Below, piece by piece: positions 1-8,841 of a stretch of DNA of 36,666 nucleotides (the first letter of the stretch is position 1; each line of letters starts with the position of its first letter). The stretch is from Thermoflexus sp. Its GTDB lineage: Bacteria > Chloroflexota > Anaerolineae > Thermoflexales > Thermoflexaceae. The notes under the pieces are model-generated. The model worked only from the letters and a program-made list of their open reading frames with translations. It made no database searches and was not told the DNA's origin. The position numbers were made by a program, and so were the translations under genes. The stretch covers positions 1-36,666 of the forward strand of contig NZ_JANWXB010000345.1 of NCBI RefSeq assembly GCF_025055495.1, given 5' to 3'.

Positions 1-100
1 AAAACCCTTTGGGGGCGGGTCTGGCTGTTGTCCAAAAAATTTTTTTGGGTTTGGGGGGGGGCCCCCCCCCCCCCGCCCAGCCCCGAAAACCCCCAGATCG
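1..100. other. homopolymer-rich window edge
   Basis: Runs of A, C, T and G follow each other, including about eight G directly joined to about fourteen C near 53-74. No gene signal is visible. Such concatenated homopolymers are unlike the rest of the window and look like a low-quality contig end rather than biological sequence. They may also obscure the true promoter of the protease gene that follows. Confidence 0.5.
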
Positions 101-103
101 AAG

Positions 104-1066
104 ATGGACGAAGCTCGAATGGAACAGACGATGGACGAAGAAGCGCTGCTCGATGCGTATTCCCAGACGGTGATCCGTGTGGTGGAGCAGGTGGGCCCGG
201 CGGTGGTGAGCATCCGGGCCCGCGGGGCTCCTCGGAGGCGCCAGGCGGTGGAACCGATGGGATCCGGTTTCTTCATCACCCCGGATGGCTACCTCCTGAC
301 CAACAGCCACGTGATCCGCCCCATCCGGGATCCGGAGGTGACGTTGATCGACGGCCGTGTCTTCCCCGCCCGCCTTATCGGTGAGGATCCTTACACGGAT
401 CTGGCGGTGTTGCGGGTGGAGCGCGGGGAGAACTTCCCCGCCGCGCGGCTGGGGGATTCCTCCCGTCTGCGCCTGGGGCAGCTGGTGGTCGCCATCGGCA
501 ACCCCCTGGGCTTCCATTTCACTGTGTCCGCCGGGATCATCAGCGGCCTGGGGCGAGCGCTGTATGGCCCCGGGGGGCAGGTGATTGAAGACATCATCCA
601 GACCGACGCCGCCCTCAATCCTGGCAACTCCGGCGGCCCCCTGGTGGACAGCCGGGGTCGGGTGATCGGCGTTTGCGTGGCCACGATCCTGGGGGCGGAG
701 AACATCGCCTTCGCCATCCCCAGCCACACCGCGGAATGGGTCGCCGCGTTGCTGATCAAAGAAGGGCGCATCCGCCGCGCCTATCTGGGCATCGTGGTCC
801 AGTCCCGTCCGATCTCCGGGCCCTCCCCGGCCACCGGCCTGGAGATCCTGGAGGTGGACCCGCGGGGGCCAGCGGCTCGGGCCGGGCTTCAAGAAGGAGA
901 CATTTTGGTTCGAATCGGGGAGCAATCCATCCACAGCCTGGGAGAGCTGCACCGGTTCCTGGCTCACTGGCCGCCGGGACGCCCGGTGGAGGTCCAGGTG
1001 ATGCGGCAGAATCAGCCTCGGACGCTCGTGGTAACCCCCGGAGAAGCGCCCAGGCCCCAGCGGTGA
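104..1066 (+). CDS. HtrA/DegP-like trypsin-type serine protease with PDZ domain
   Basis: A 320-aa S1C-family protease. The catalytic triad is visible as His69 (TNSHV), Asp99 (YTDLAVL) and Ser176 in GNSGGP. A single PDZ domain occupies roughly residues 225-312 (LGI start, then GPAARAGLQEGDILVRIG). No signal peptide or transmembrane anchor is apparent at the N terminus, unlike classical periplasmic DegP, so it may act in the cytoplasm or the N terminus may be mis-set. ATGs at 104, 119 and 131 are all possible and none has a strong Shine-Dalgarno; 104 is the longest. The next gene begins 14 nt after the stop and is probably co-transcribed. Family role: degradation or chaperoning of misfolded proteins. 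Confidence 0.9.
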   Translation: MDEARMEQTMDEEALLDAYSQTVIRVVEQVGPAVVSIRARGAPRRRQAVEPMGSGFFITPDGYLLTNSHVIRPIRDPEVTLIDGRVFPARLIGEDPYTDLAVLRVERGENFPAARLGDSSRLRLGQLVVAIGNPLGFHFTVSAGIISGLGRALYGPGGQVIEDIIQTDAALNPGNSGGPLVDSRGRVIGVCVATILGAENIAFAIPSHTAEWVAALLIKEGRIRRAYLGIVVQSRPISGPSPATGLEILEVDPRGPAARAGLQEGDILVRIGEQSIHSLGELHRFLAHWPPGRPVEVQVMRQNQPRTLVVTPGEAPRPQR

Positions 1067-1080
1067 GCAGGAGCGGATCG

Positions 1081-2136
1081 ATGGAGCCGACTCGGCCCGT
1101 CCTCTCCTCGAAGCTCTGGAATACGTCCCCCTGGGGGGAAGGGTGGCATCTGCCCGCGCCTTATCGCTTCCTGGATCTTCGTGGGTCGCACCGCCAGATC
1201 GGGGAAGCGTTGGGCCTTCTCGGCCCGCCCTTCCGTCGTCCCCCCTGGTGGCCTCCCCCTCCGGATCTGGCCTTTGCGAAGGCCTGTCGTCAGCAGGTGG
1301 CGCGCTGGCACCCAGCCTTACTGGACGAATACGAGGGCTATGCCGCCGCCCAGGGGCTGGATCCGGATTTCCTGTGGCAGCAGATCAGTCGCACTTCCCT
1401 TCGATCCCGCCCCTTCGCCTGCTCGGCGGTTGTGTGGCGGGAGCCCGGCGGCCTCTGGGTTGGGCGGAACTACGACTTCCGGCCCGTCCAGCAGATCCGC
1501 GATCTGGTCCGGCTTTGGCCCCGCGACGGCCTGGCCTCCCTGGGGATGATGGGCAGCGTCCCGGGCGGGCGATATGATGGGGTGAACGAGGCGGGACTGT
1601 TCGTGTCGCTGCATGCGGTGATGGCGGACACGCCGCCTCCCCGACCGGGGATCCCATTCCATCTGATCCCGCGCGTCCTGCTGGAGCGCTATCGCTCCGC
1701 AGAGGAAGCGGTGGAGGCCCTGCTCCGGATGCCCCACATCCTGCCGATGAACGTCCTGGTCGCAGATCCCCATCGCGCTTATGTGGTGGAAGTCCATCCG
1801 GCGGTCGTCGCCGTGCGGGAGCTGGAGGACGGCGTCCTGGCGGTGACCAACCACTACGAGCATCCGATGACGCAGCCTTTTCGTGGGCGTCGGGATCTGG
1901 GGCCATCGGTCCGTCGAAAGGAGCGGCTGGAACGCTGGGTGATGATGGGCTCGGGATCGCCCCGGGAACGCCTCCGGGAGGCCCTAAGCGACCACGAGGC
2001 ACCGATCTGCGGTCACCGTCCCGGATTCACCACCCTGTGGTCCCTGATCGCTGATCTGAACCAACGACGGATCGAATACGCGCTGGGCTCCCCGTGTCGT
2101 GCTCCCTTCGTTCCGTTTCCGTGGCCGGGGGGCTGA
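1081..2136 (+). CDS. C45-family Ntn hydrolase / acyltransferase-like protein
   Basis: 351 aa. A likely N-terminal nucleophile Cys114 in the context PFACSAVVW is followed after a short loop by GRNYDF (129-133), the pattern of the acyl-CoA:6-aminopenicillanate acyltransferase / linear amide C-N hydrolase superfamily. In that superfamily autocleavage before Cys creates the active enzyme, so about 113 residues would form a propeptide. Further family-like features are the YDGVNEAGL segment and a late TNHYEH segment. The start at 1081 has an AGGAG-like site about 8 nt upstream and lies 14 nt after the protease stop. The open frame extends further upstream but overlaps the protease. The substrate cannot be told from sequence; members cut linear amides or lactams. 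Confidence 0.75.
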   Translation: MEPTRPVLSSKLWNTSPWGEGWHLPAPYRFLDLRGSHRQIGEALGLLGPPFRRPPWWPPPPDLAFAKACRQQVARWHPALLDEYEGYAAAQGLDPDFLWQQISRTSLRSRPFACSAVVWREPGGLWVGRNYDFRPVQQIRDLVRLWPRDGLASLGMMGSVPGGRYDGVNEAGLFVSLHAVMADTPPPRPGIPFHLIPRVLLERYRSAEEAVEALLRMPHILPMNVLVADPHRAYVVEVHPAVVAVRELEDGVLAVTNHYEHPMTQPFRGRRDLGPSVRRKERLERWVMMGSGSPRERLREALSDHEAPICGHRPGFTTLWSLIADLNQRRIEYALGSPCRAPFVPFPWPGG

Positions 2137-2144
2137 ACCCCCGG
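2125..2144 (+). terminator. GC hairpin overlapping the hydrolase stop codon
   Basis: CCGGGGG and CCCCCGG arms (7 bp) enclose a 6-nt loop that includes the TGA stop. There is no T-run afterwards, so termination would be weak or Rho-assisted. Confidence 0.3.
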
Positions 2145-2281
2145 CGCCATCCTAGGCGCGGTCACCAACGCAAAGGGGAAGGGTCGCCTTCCAGCGAAAG
2201 GACCGGCTTCAGGTTCCCCCTTCGCCTCAGCGTGCGCACATCTCTTTAAAGGAAGGCCATCGATCCGGTCCCCCGTTTGCG

Positions 2282-2310
2282 CTGGCAGACGGTAGCAAAA
2301 ATGGTATGAT
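2282..2310 (+). promoter_or_regulatory. sigma70-type promoter with extended -10
   Basis: CTGGCA (2282-2287), a 17-nt spacer and TATGAT (2305-2310) preceded by TGG, an extended -10. Predicted transcription start is near 2317. An in-frame ATG at 2306 lies inside this -10, so the regulator gene most likely starts at the ATG at 2351, which has GGGGAGGAG ten bases upstream. Confidence 0.6.
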
Positions 2311-2350
2311 AATAAAAACCTGCCTCCCCGTGGGGAGGAGCCTGAGCGCC

Positions 2351-5300
2351 ATGGAAGGGAGAGGCCTGGATTCCCTGGTTCGGTCGCACCTGATCCGTCG
2401 GGTGCGCGAGGGCCTGGCGGAAGGGCCTGTATGGATCGCCGCACCGCCGGGCTACGGGAAGACGATGCTGCTTCGACGCCTGGAGTACGATCTGCCTGGC
2501 AGCCGTTACCTTCCACTTCGCTCTTCCGTGATCGATCCTCAGCACCTGCGGGAGACGCTGGCCACCGCCGAGGGGGTGAGCGTCTTCCTTTTGGATGATC
2601 TGCACCAGCTTGCGGAGGGTCCCGAGGCCCTCGAGGAGCTGGCCCGCATGATCGCCCGGAATCCCCGGGGCTGGGTGGCAGGCGGCCGCTGGATCCCGGA
2701 GCGGCTCACGAAGGGGTCGTTCCCCCAAACCTGGCTCACGGAGGAGGATCTGGCCTTCTCCCCGGAGGAGATCGCGCGGATCCTCGGAGTGTCCCGGGAG
2801 CAGGCCCAGCGACTGCACGCGCGAACCCGTGGCTGGCCGATGGCCATCGCCCTGCTGGCCCAATCCGACGCAGGATCCTCGCCTATGGAACGATGGCCCC
2901 AGGCGCAGGATCGGCTGTTCGCGGAGCTCGCCCGCTCGCTCCTGAGCGCTCTCCCCGAAGACCTCCGGCGCTTCCTCTTTCGAACGGCCGTTCCCTTCTC
3001 ATTCAACATCGACCTGGCTGCAACCCTGCTGGAGGACCGGCCGAGCCTTCGAGCGCAGATCCCTCGACTGCTGGACGAGGTCCGCAGGCGAAGATTGTTT
3101 CTGGAACCGGCTGGCCCGAGCGGCTGGTGGCGTTACCACGAACTGTTCCGCGAGTTTCTCCTGCGTCACGCTCCGGAAACCCCCTCTGTGGCCTTCGCCC
3201 GGACCGTGCAGTGGTTTGAGGAGCAGGGCGACTTGGAGAATGCGGTGGAACACGCCCTGGCCGGCGAGCTGGAGGAGAAAGCCCTTCAGTTGCTACGGAG
3301 GCTGCCCGATGACTGGATCTGGCGTCATGGCCGCCAGTGGACGTTCCGCCGCTGGGTGCTGAGCCTGGGGGAGCCGGTGCGCCGGAAGGCGCCCGACTTG
3401 TTGCTGCGCGTCGGGAAGGAGATCCACCGGGCTGGCCGTTGGGAGGAAGGGCGGTCGATCCTGCGTCAGGCGCTCCAGCTGGCGGATGAGGCGAACGACC
3501 GGGAGCTTCGCCTGCGGGCCGCGCTGGCGCTGGCTTCTGCCTTCTGTGTCGAGGGGCAGTTTCGGGAAAGCCTGGCCTGGAGCCTCGAGGGGCTTTCCGA
3601 GGCTTCCGCCGCTGAACTCCGGATGCGCCTGCTGAAGACGGCCGCGGACGCTTGCGCCGGGCTGGGCCGATTCGGCGAGGCGCGCCGGTTTTACCGGGAG
3701 GCCCTATCGATCGCGGAGCGCCGAGGGGATCCCCATCATCCGTTCTTCCTCCGCCATAACCTGGCCGTTGGGGTGGAGATCGCCGCCGGGCGTTTTGCGG
3801 AAGCCCAGCGGCTGCTGCAGGCCAACCGGCCCTACTACGAAGATCGGCCGGCTCAGCGGATCACCCATCTCCTCGGATGGGCGATCCTCTTTGTCGAGAC
3901 CGGAAACTGGAGGCGCCTGGAGGAGGTTCTGGCCGAGATCGAGGCGCTGGAACAGGCGATCGAGGCCGGGCAGGCCAGCAACGAGTTCTGGTTCTGGTGG
4001 TGTCGGGCGATGGGGGCCATCGGCCTCGGGAACGGGGAGGCCGCCGCTCGGGCCCTGGAACGGGCCGGCGAGCTCGCCCGAGGGCATCCGGAGCGTGAGG
4101 GGGGGCTGGCCCAGGCCCAGGCCTGGTGGGCGCGGCGCCGGGAGGATCCCGAGGCGGCGATCCGGATCGCGGAGCAGGCCCTTCCCCGGCTCCGGGAGGC
4201 TCCGTTGGCCCGCGCGCTGGTGGCGCTGGAGCGAGATCTGGCCGCCTGGGCCGCCGGACGGCCCTCGTTGCATGAGGCCACCCGAAGCCTGATCCCGATG
4301 CGGGCCGGTGCCTCCTTGATCCGCCTCCGGGCGCTGATGGCGCTGTGCGCGCACCGCGCTGGGGATCCCCGCTGGACCCGACACGCGGGCGCGGCGCTCC
4401 GGGGGTTGCGCCGGCCGGACGCGGAGGGGATCCTGACGCATCGGGATCCCGAGCTGGGCCGGGATTTCTGGATGCTGTGTCTGGAAGAGGGGATCGCGGA
4501 AGCGCAAGTCCTCCGAGCACTCGGAACCTTGCGCCCGCTTCCCCAACTGGAGCGATCGCTGGGGCATCCGAAGCCCGCGGTTCGAATCCGAGCGGCCCAG
4601 GCCATGGCGGCGACCGGCGACGAGCGGGCGATGCCCTTACTATTCCGTGCGATGGGCCGGGAGCGCCATCCAGAGGTCCGCCAGGTTCTCCGCGCAAGCG
4701 TGCAGGCGCTGGAAGCCCTTCCGCCCCCGCCGCTGGAGATCCGGCTGATGGGAGGATTTGAAGCGCGGCGGGGTGGCCAACCCATCCCTGAATCCGCGTG
4801 GCCACGGCCGGCCGTCGCCCGGCTCCTGCAATACTTCGCCCTGCACCGGCGCGAGTGGCTGACCCGGGAGCGGATCCTGGAGGACCTCTGGCCCGAACGG
4901 GATCTGGAGGAAGCCGAGGGGATCTTCCGCCGGCTGTTCTCGTGGCTGCACCAGGTGCTGGAGCCGGCCATGCGCCCGAAGGGGCCGTTCCGCTATTTCC
5001 GGCTGGAGGGGGAGAGCGTTCTCTTCGATCCCTACGATGTGGTGCGGGTGGATGCGGAGCTCTTCGAGGCAGAGGTGCGTCGCCGGCTCGCCGCCCGGCC
5101 GATCCCGGCCGACGAGCTGGAGGCCTTCGCCGGGCAGCTTGCCCGGTGGGCTCCGCTGCTTCCAGGAAGCCCGTATGAGCCGTGGCTGATCCCGCATCAG
5201 GAGCGGCTGCGCGCGCTGTATGTAGAAGGCGCGCACGTGCTGGCCGAAGAATATCTGGCCCTCAGCCGACCGGCGGAGGCCATTGTATGGGCGGAACGGG

Positions 5301-5494
5301 CGATCTCGGAAGCGCCGTGGATGGAGGAGAGCTATCAGATCCTGATGCGGGCGTGGGCCCGCATGGGGCTACGGGGCCAGGCGCTGAAGGTTTACGAGCA
5401 GGCGGTGGAAGCCCTCCGCCGGGAGCTGCGGGCGGAGCCCGCCCCGCTCACCCGTTGGCTGGCGCAGCGCCTGCAGCGGGGGGAGCCGATATGA
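2351..5494 (+). CDS. MalT/SARP-like ATPase transcriptional regulator with HEAT-like segment and BTAD
   Basis: 1047 aa. An N-terminal STAND-type ATPase shows Walker A at 31-38 (APPGYGKT) and Walker B around 78-83 (VFLLDD). A long TPR-like helical region follows (about 290-700), then a HEAT-like segment near 733-785. From about 795 to 890 there is a winged-helix-like domain (EIRLMGGFEARRGG, then a RERILEDLWPE helix), and a bacterial transcriptional activator domain fills about 905-1040. This order (ATPase, TPR, C-terminal winged helix plus BTAD) is common in Chloroflexota and actinobacterial regulators. It probably binds a ligand, oligomerises with ATP and activates transcription; the target is unknown. 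It has its own promoter and may autoregulate. The start at 2351 is chosen from its Shine-Dalgarno and the promoter position. Confidence 0.85.
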   Translation: MEGRGLDSLVRSHLIRRVREGLAEGPVWIAAPPGYGKTMLLRRLEYDLPGSRYLPLRSSVIDPQHLRETLATAEGVSVFLLDDLHQLAEGPEALEELARMIARNPRGWVAGGRWIPERLTKGSFPQTWLTEEDLAFSPEEIARILGVSREQAQRLHARTRGWPMAIALLAQSDAGSSPMERWPQAQDRLFAELARSLLSALPEDLRRFLFRTAVPFSFNIDLAATLLEDRPSLRAQIPRLLDEVRRRRLFLEPAGPSGWWRYHELFREFLLRHAPETPSVAFARTVQWFEEQGDLENAVEHALAGELEEKALQLLRRLPDDWIWRHGRQWTFRRWVLSLGEPVRRKAPDLLLRVGKEIHRAGRWEEGRSILRQALQLADEANDRELRLRAALALASAFCVEGQFRESLAWSLEGLSEASAAELRMRLLKTAADACAGLGRFGEARRFYREALSIAERRGDPHHPFFLRHNLAVGVEIAAGRFAEAQRLLQANRPYYEDRPAQRITHLLGWAILFVETGNWRRLEEVLAEIEALEQAIEAGQASNEFWFWWCRAMGAIGLGNGEAAARALERAGELARGHPEREGGLAQAQAWWARRREDPEAAIRIAEQALPRLREAPLARALVALERDLAAWAAGRPSLHEATRSLIPMRAGASLIRLRALMALCAHRAGDPRWTRHAGAALRGLRRPDAEGILTHRDPELGRDFWMLCLEEGIAEAQVLRALGTLRPLPQLERSLGHPKPAVRIRAAQAMAATGDERAMPLLFRAMGRERHPEVRQVLRASVQALEALPPPPLEIRLMGGFEARRGGQPIPESAWPRPAVARLLQYFALHRREWLTRERILEDLWPERDLEEAEGIFRRLFSWLHQVLEPAMRPKGPFRYFRLEGESVLFDPYDVVRVDAELFEAEVRRRLAARPIPADELEAFAGQLARWAPLLPGSPYEPWLIPHQERLRALYVEGAHVLAEEYLALSRPAEAIVWAERAISEAPWMEESYQILMRAWARMGLRGQALKVYEQAVEALRRELRAEPAPLTRWLAQRLQRGEPI

Positions 5495-5552
5495 AACCGT
5501 CGCGTGGCGATCCGGCCCGCGCTCCCGTGCCTGCTGTCAGGCGGCGCCGTTT

Positions 5553-5570
5553 TGTTCCGATCTTGTTCCC
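5553..5570 (+). promoter_or_regulatory. direct-repeat operator candidate GTTC-N7-GTTC
   Basis: TGTTCCGATCTTGTTCCC, two TGTTCC half-sites 11 bp apart, about 57 bp upstream of the 66-aa gene. A TATCCT possible -10 follows ten bases later (5581-5586). The same 18-mer, 16/18 identical and in the same orientation relative to its gene, lies before the gene ending at 13752. The pattern matches the GTTCN7GTTC box bound by alphaproteobacterial LexA, but no LexA is in this window. Confidence 0.4.
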
Positions 5571-5626
5571 GCGCTTGGGGTATCCTGTCCGTGCACAACC
5601 GACCACCCTGGGCGCGAGGTCCGGCC

Positions 5627-5827
5627 ATGACGATTTCAGAACCCTCTCCTCGACCTCATGGCGTGCGCGTCTATATCCTGCGCCTGCGATACGAGCCGGA
5701 TGGCCGGATGCACGGCCACCTCACCGACCCCGTGAGCATGAGGCGATGGACCTTCGAGGAATTCGAGGGGCTCCGAAAGATCCTGGAGGAAATCGAAGGC
5801 AGGCAACAGCCGCCCGGCACGCCATAG
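5627..5827 (+). CDS. small hypothetical protein, 66 aa
   Basis: Not recognised. The product is soluble and charged: a beta-like N-terminal half (VRVYILRLRYEPDGRMHGHL) and an amphipathic helix (FEEFEGLRKILEEIEG). The chosen ATG has GCGAGG seven bases upstream. The frame is open further upstream to 5504, but that part is Arg/Trp-rich low-quality sequence containing the direct-repeat operator candidate, so it is excluded. The gene lies convergent to the PrsW-like gene. The preserved helix and plausible ribosome binding site argue for a real gene; function unknown. Confidence 0.55.
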   Translation: MTISEPSPRPHGVRVYILRLRYEPDGRMHGHLTDPVSMRRWTFEEFEGLRKILEEIEGRQQPPGTP

Positions 5828-5850
5828 CCCCGATGGCCTTTCGCTCGGGG
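5828..5850. terminator. hairpin between convergent genes
   Basis: CCCCGA and TCGGGG arms (6 bp) with an 11-nt loop, starting directly after the stop of the 66-aa gene and upstream of the convergent gene end at 5914. It has no clear T-run. Possibly a weak bidirectional terminator. Confidence 0.25.
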
Positions 5851-5913
5851 GGCAACTGATGAACGGTAGCGGGTGTGTCGTTCCGCAAGCCGAAGCCATT
5901 TCTCCAACATCCT

Positions 5914-6930
5914 CTATGCTTCGGCCCAGCGCCGCAGCTCGGCCCGCAGGCGCTCGATCTCCCCCTCCCAGCGCGCCTCCCCCAGCGCCGCCCGCTGGTG
6001 CTTCCGGAAGGCCAGCTCCGCCGCGGCATGGTGTAGCCGCCCCAGCCGCCGGAACCCCTCCAGGTCCCCCCGCAGCAGCGCCCGCAGGCGGGATCCGAGG
6101 CGCGCCGTGAAGGAGCCACACTCCCGATACACCGGCTCGGGCAACCGGCCGGCCTCCACCTCCTCGCGCAGATACATCCGGATCCACTGGCGCTCCCGGA
6201 AGAGGCCGTAGACTGCGATCCCGAAGATCAGCAACACGCCCATCCAGGACGCCGGCAGCCAGAGCAGGCACGGCAGCACGGATTGGGTCGCCTCGGTCAG
6301 GGTAGCGATCGTATTGTGCAGGGCGTGAAAGGCCATCGCCCCGCCCAGCCCCAGCATAGGCGCGGCCATCTTCACCGCGGCCGAACGCGAGAGGCGGGCC
6401 GCCGCAAACCCCATCCCCGTCAGGGCCGTCCAGGCGGCGTGGTTGAGGCCGAAGAAGATCGCCCGCGCGACGAAGTTGGCGAACATCCCTGCTAGTCCCC
6501 CCGCTGCGGCCGCGCCGATGAAATACAGGACGTTTTCCGTGGCCGCGAAGCCGAAGCCCACCAGGGAGCCATACAGGAAGCCGTCGTAGAGGCTGTCGAT
6601 CTCCCGCCGGTAAATCAGGAACAGGAGCAGCACAAAGGCCCCCTTGAACAGCTCCTCGGTGATCGGCGCTGCGATGATCGCGGAGAGCGCTCCGCCGGCC
6701 CGCTCACCCGCCACGGCCCCGAAGACGGCGGCCATGGGGAGCTGCGCGCAGATCGAGAGCAGGACGGTGGGCAAGCTTCCCCACAGAAAGGCTGCTCCCA
6801 TCAGCCAGAGGGGCTCCTTTTCAAAGCGGTCGAACCACCACACAAAGAGCGCGTAGAGAACCATCGGCCCGAACGCCAGGAAAGGGATAAAGCACAGCGC
6901 CATGATCGGGAATCCGTTCTGACCCTCCAT
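5914..6930 (-). CDS. PrsW-family intramembrane metalloprotease (paralogue 1)
   Basis: 338 aa with about eight hydrophobic segments. Family motifs are visible: ITEELFKG (motif 1, EExxK), GFGFAATENVLYF (motif 2), LNHAAWTALTG (motif 3) and a late HALHNT (motif 4). These would place Glu and His metal ligands inside the membrane. A cytosolic C-terminal helical tail of about 110 aa ends in a Glu/Arg-rich coiled-coil-like stretch with AFRKH. The start at 6930 has GGAGGAACAGGG upstream; the longer frame to 7014 adds a non-conserved leader. It is last in a three-gene row with paralogue 2 and an anchored surface protein. B. subtilis PrsW performs site-1 cleavage of an anti-sigma factor; the substrate here is unknown. 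Confidence 0.85.
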   Translation of the reverse strand: MEGQNGFPIMALCFIPFLAFGPMVLYALFVWWFDRFEKEPLWLMGAAFLWGSLPTVLLSICAQLPMAAVFGAVAGERAGGALSAIIAAPITEELFKGAFVLLLFLIYRREIDSLYDGFLYGSLVGFGFAATENVLYFIGAAAAGGLAGMFANFVARAIFFGLNHAAWTALTGMGFAAARLSRSAAVKMAAPMLGLGGAMAFHALHNTIATLTEATQSVLPCLLWLPASWMGVLLIFGIAVYGLFRERQWIRMYLREEVEAGRLPEPVYRECGSFTARLGSRLRALLRGDLEGFRRLGRLHHAAAELAFRKHQRAALGEARWEGEIERLRAELRRWAEA

Positions 6931-7051
6931 CGTCCCTGTTCCTCCAGAGGATTGAGCAGGCAGGCTGAACACCGGACACGCAGAAAGGCGTTTGTCTGCA
7001 CCCCCAACAGACATCGGATGCTTTGAGGCAAGGATCCGCTTCTTGTCCTCC

Positions 7052-8026
7052 CTACATTAGCTGTCGCAACAGCTCTCGCAGGCGCTGGATCTCCGCCTCT
7101 TCCCCTTTCTCCTTTAGGGCCATCTGCCGGTGCTTGCGAAAGGCGATCTCCGCGATCGTCTGGATCTGCAGGCCCCGCCGTCGCCAGGCGGCGATGTCTC
7201 CGCGCAGCAACGGCTCCCAGCGGTAGGTCAGTCGACCCGTCGGGGAGCGCAGGGTCTCGTACAGCGCCGCTGGCACCAGGCCCTGTTGCGCCTCCTCCGC
7301 CAGATAGCGAGCGATCCACGCGCTCTCCCGCGACATCCCGTAGATCACCAGGCCGATCATCAGCAGGATCCCCGACCCGTAAATCGCGGCCTGCAGCCCG
7401 GCCAGGCCCGGGTTCCAGATCGCGGGGATCAGGCTTAGATCGCGCAGGATGTGGAATCCGATCGCCGCCGCCACGCCCAGGATCGGCCAGGCCCAGCGCA
7501 AGCCCCCCCGGCTCAGCCGGGCGGCGGCAAACCCCATCCCGATCCACCCGGTGAAGAAGGCGTGCGCCAGGCCCAGGAAGAATGTCCGCTCGACCGCCCC
7601 GGCGATCCCCCACTGCCGCGCCGGCGCCGAGAGGACGGTGTCGGCGAAGGCGAAGCCGAAGCCTACCAGGGATCCGTAAAAGAAGCCGTCGTAGAGGCTG
7701 TCGATCTCCCGGCGATACAGGAGGAAGAGGCCCAGGAGGAACAGGCCCTTGGCCATCTCCTCCGCCGCCGGCAGCAGGAGGGCATTCCCCCAGATCGGGC
7801 CCGTCGGGCCGGGGAACATCCCCTCGCTGAGCGCCAGCAGGGTCGGGCGGATCAGGGCCGTCAGCACCATCGCCGGGAGGCTGCCCCAGAACAGCGCGGC
7901 GCCGATCAGATGCACCGGCTCCTTTTCGTAGCGATCCAGCCACCACCCCAGCAGGACGTAGATCCCCGTGGCGATCACCGCCCCGATCGCCGCCAGCCCG
8001 ATCGCTCCCACCGCTTGAACAGCCAT
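7052..8026 (-). CDS. PrsW-family membrane protein (paralogue 2, altered motifs)
   Basis: 324 aa, clearly a tandem paralogue of the downstream gene: same RYEKEP and RREIDSLYDGF segments, same topology, and same C-terminal tail with AFRKH and a Glu/Arg coiled region. Motif 1 Glu residues are retained (AAEEMAKG) as are His residues in LAHAFFTG and FHILRD. Motif 2 is changed, with the EN-x-x-Y pattern replaced by AD-T-V-L, and the last motif has Asp where the other copy has Asn. It may therefore be catalytically altered or regulatory. The start is fixed by a strong AAAGGAGGGATCT site; upstream in-frame ATGs lie inside the neighbouring gene. It begins 11 nt after that gene's stop, so co-transcription is likely. 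Confidence 0.8.
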   Translation of the reverse strand: MAVQAVGAIGLAAIGAVIATGIYVLLGWWLDRYEKEPVHLIGAALFWGSLPAMVLTALIRPTLLALSEGMFPGPTGPIWGNALLLPAAEEMAKGLFLLGLFLLYRREIDSLYDGFFYGSLVGFGFAFADTVLSAPARQWGIAGAVERTFFLGLAHAFFTGWIGMGFAAARLSRGGLRWAWPILGVAAAIGFHILRDLSLIPAIWNPGLAGLQAAIYGSGILLMIGLVIYGMSRESAWIARYLAEEAQQGLVPAALYETLRSPTGRLTYRWEPLLRGDIAAWRRRGLQIQTIAEIAFRKHRQMALKEKGEEAEIQRLRELLRQLM

Positions 8027-8037
8027 AGATCCCTCCT

Positions 8038-8841
8038 TTATTGCGCCTGGTAAATGAAGACGTAGAGCCATGCGTAGTTCTGGGTCTGGACGATATACCC
8101 TGCGAACTTCAATATCCCGTTTTCGTGATATGCTTCGAAGACCAGGGTGCTGGTGCTGTGGCTGACATATCCCGGCTCGTTCACCACCCCATCCTGGTCG
8201 AAATCCGTATCGATCCGCGCGAACTGGAATGGGGAATAGATCGGTTGCAAGCCCTGTTCGGCGACCATCACGCCCTGGAAGGCCTGCACGTTCGGGAAGA
8301 AGGGGCACGGGAAGAGGGTATAGCCCGGCTGATCGATCAGGCCGCAGCTTGCATCCACGCGCAGGGCCACCCCGCCCGTTTGCACGATGAATGTGCCGTC
8401 CCCCTGGGGTGCCACCTGGAAGACCTCCCCGGGACCCAGCTCACGGCACTGGTTCGTGTTCAGGTCGCACGTGTATCCCCCCACCCGGGCCAGCGTCCAG
8501 ACCTGACCGGCGGGTCCCGGCTGCGGGCCCGCCTGAGGTCCCTGAGGTCCCGTCCCAGCGCCAGGGCCAGATGGCGGCCCTTCCTGAGGCCCCGGACCCG
8601 TGCCGGGGCCCGGCTGTGGGCCCGACCCTGGTTGGAGCGCAGGCACCGGTGTCCCCGGTCGAGCGACCGGCCCCGGGGTGCCCCGGGCTGCACTCGAAGA
8701 GTCGGAGAAGAAGAGCCGGATCGTCAGCCCGCAGAACAGCAATCCCACACAGGCGATCCCGATCAACGCCAGACCAGCGCAACCGCCGCCGATGGCCAGC
8801 GGCAGTCGGCTTCCCGAGCTTCCAGATTCCACGGCGCTCAT
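8038..8841 (-). CDS. membrane-anchored protein with Gly/Pro-rich linker and extracellular domain
   Basis: 267 aa. A short cytosolic N terminus is followed by a transmembrane helix (about residues 15-45). A long, disordered, Gly/Pro/Gln-rich linker (about 55-115) with collagen-like GPQ repeats comes next, then a C-terminal domain of about 150 residues that I do not recognise. That domain holds three cysteines near its start and middle and a DTDFDQDG stretch followed by Asn, resembling dockerin or thrombospondin type 3 calcium loops. Start 8841 has GGGAGGAAAACG upstream. It heads a likely operon with two PrsW-type proteases, so it could be their substrate or a co-regulated surface sensor; that is inference. 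Confidence 0.65.
   Translation of the reverse strand: MSAVESGSSGSRLPLAIGGGCAGLALIGIACVGLLFCGLTIRLFFSDSSSAARGTPGPVARPGTPVPALQPGSGPQPGPGTGPGPQEGPPSGPGAGTGPQGPQAGPQPGPAGQVWTLARVGGYTCDLNTNQCRELGPGEVFQVAPQGDGTFIVQTGGVALRVDASCGLIDQPGYTLFPCPFFPNVQAFQGVMVAEQGLQPIYSPFQFARIDTDFDQDGVVNEPGYVSHSTSTLVFEAYHENGILKFAGYIVQTQNYAWLYVFIYQAQ

Noticed and set aside
5182-5859. Plus-strand frame overlapping the regulator end and the 66-aa gene
   Set aside because: Gly/Arg/Pro-rich composition in an alternate frame; the overlapped genes have better coding signals.
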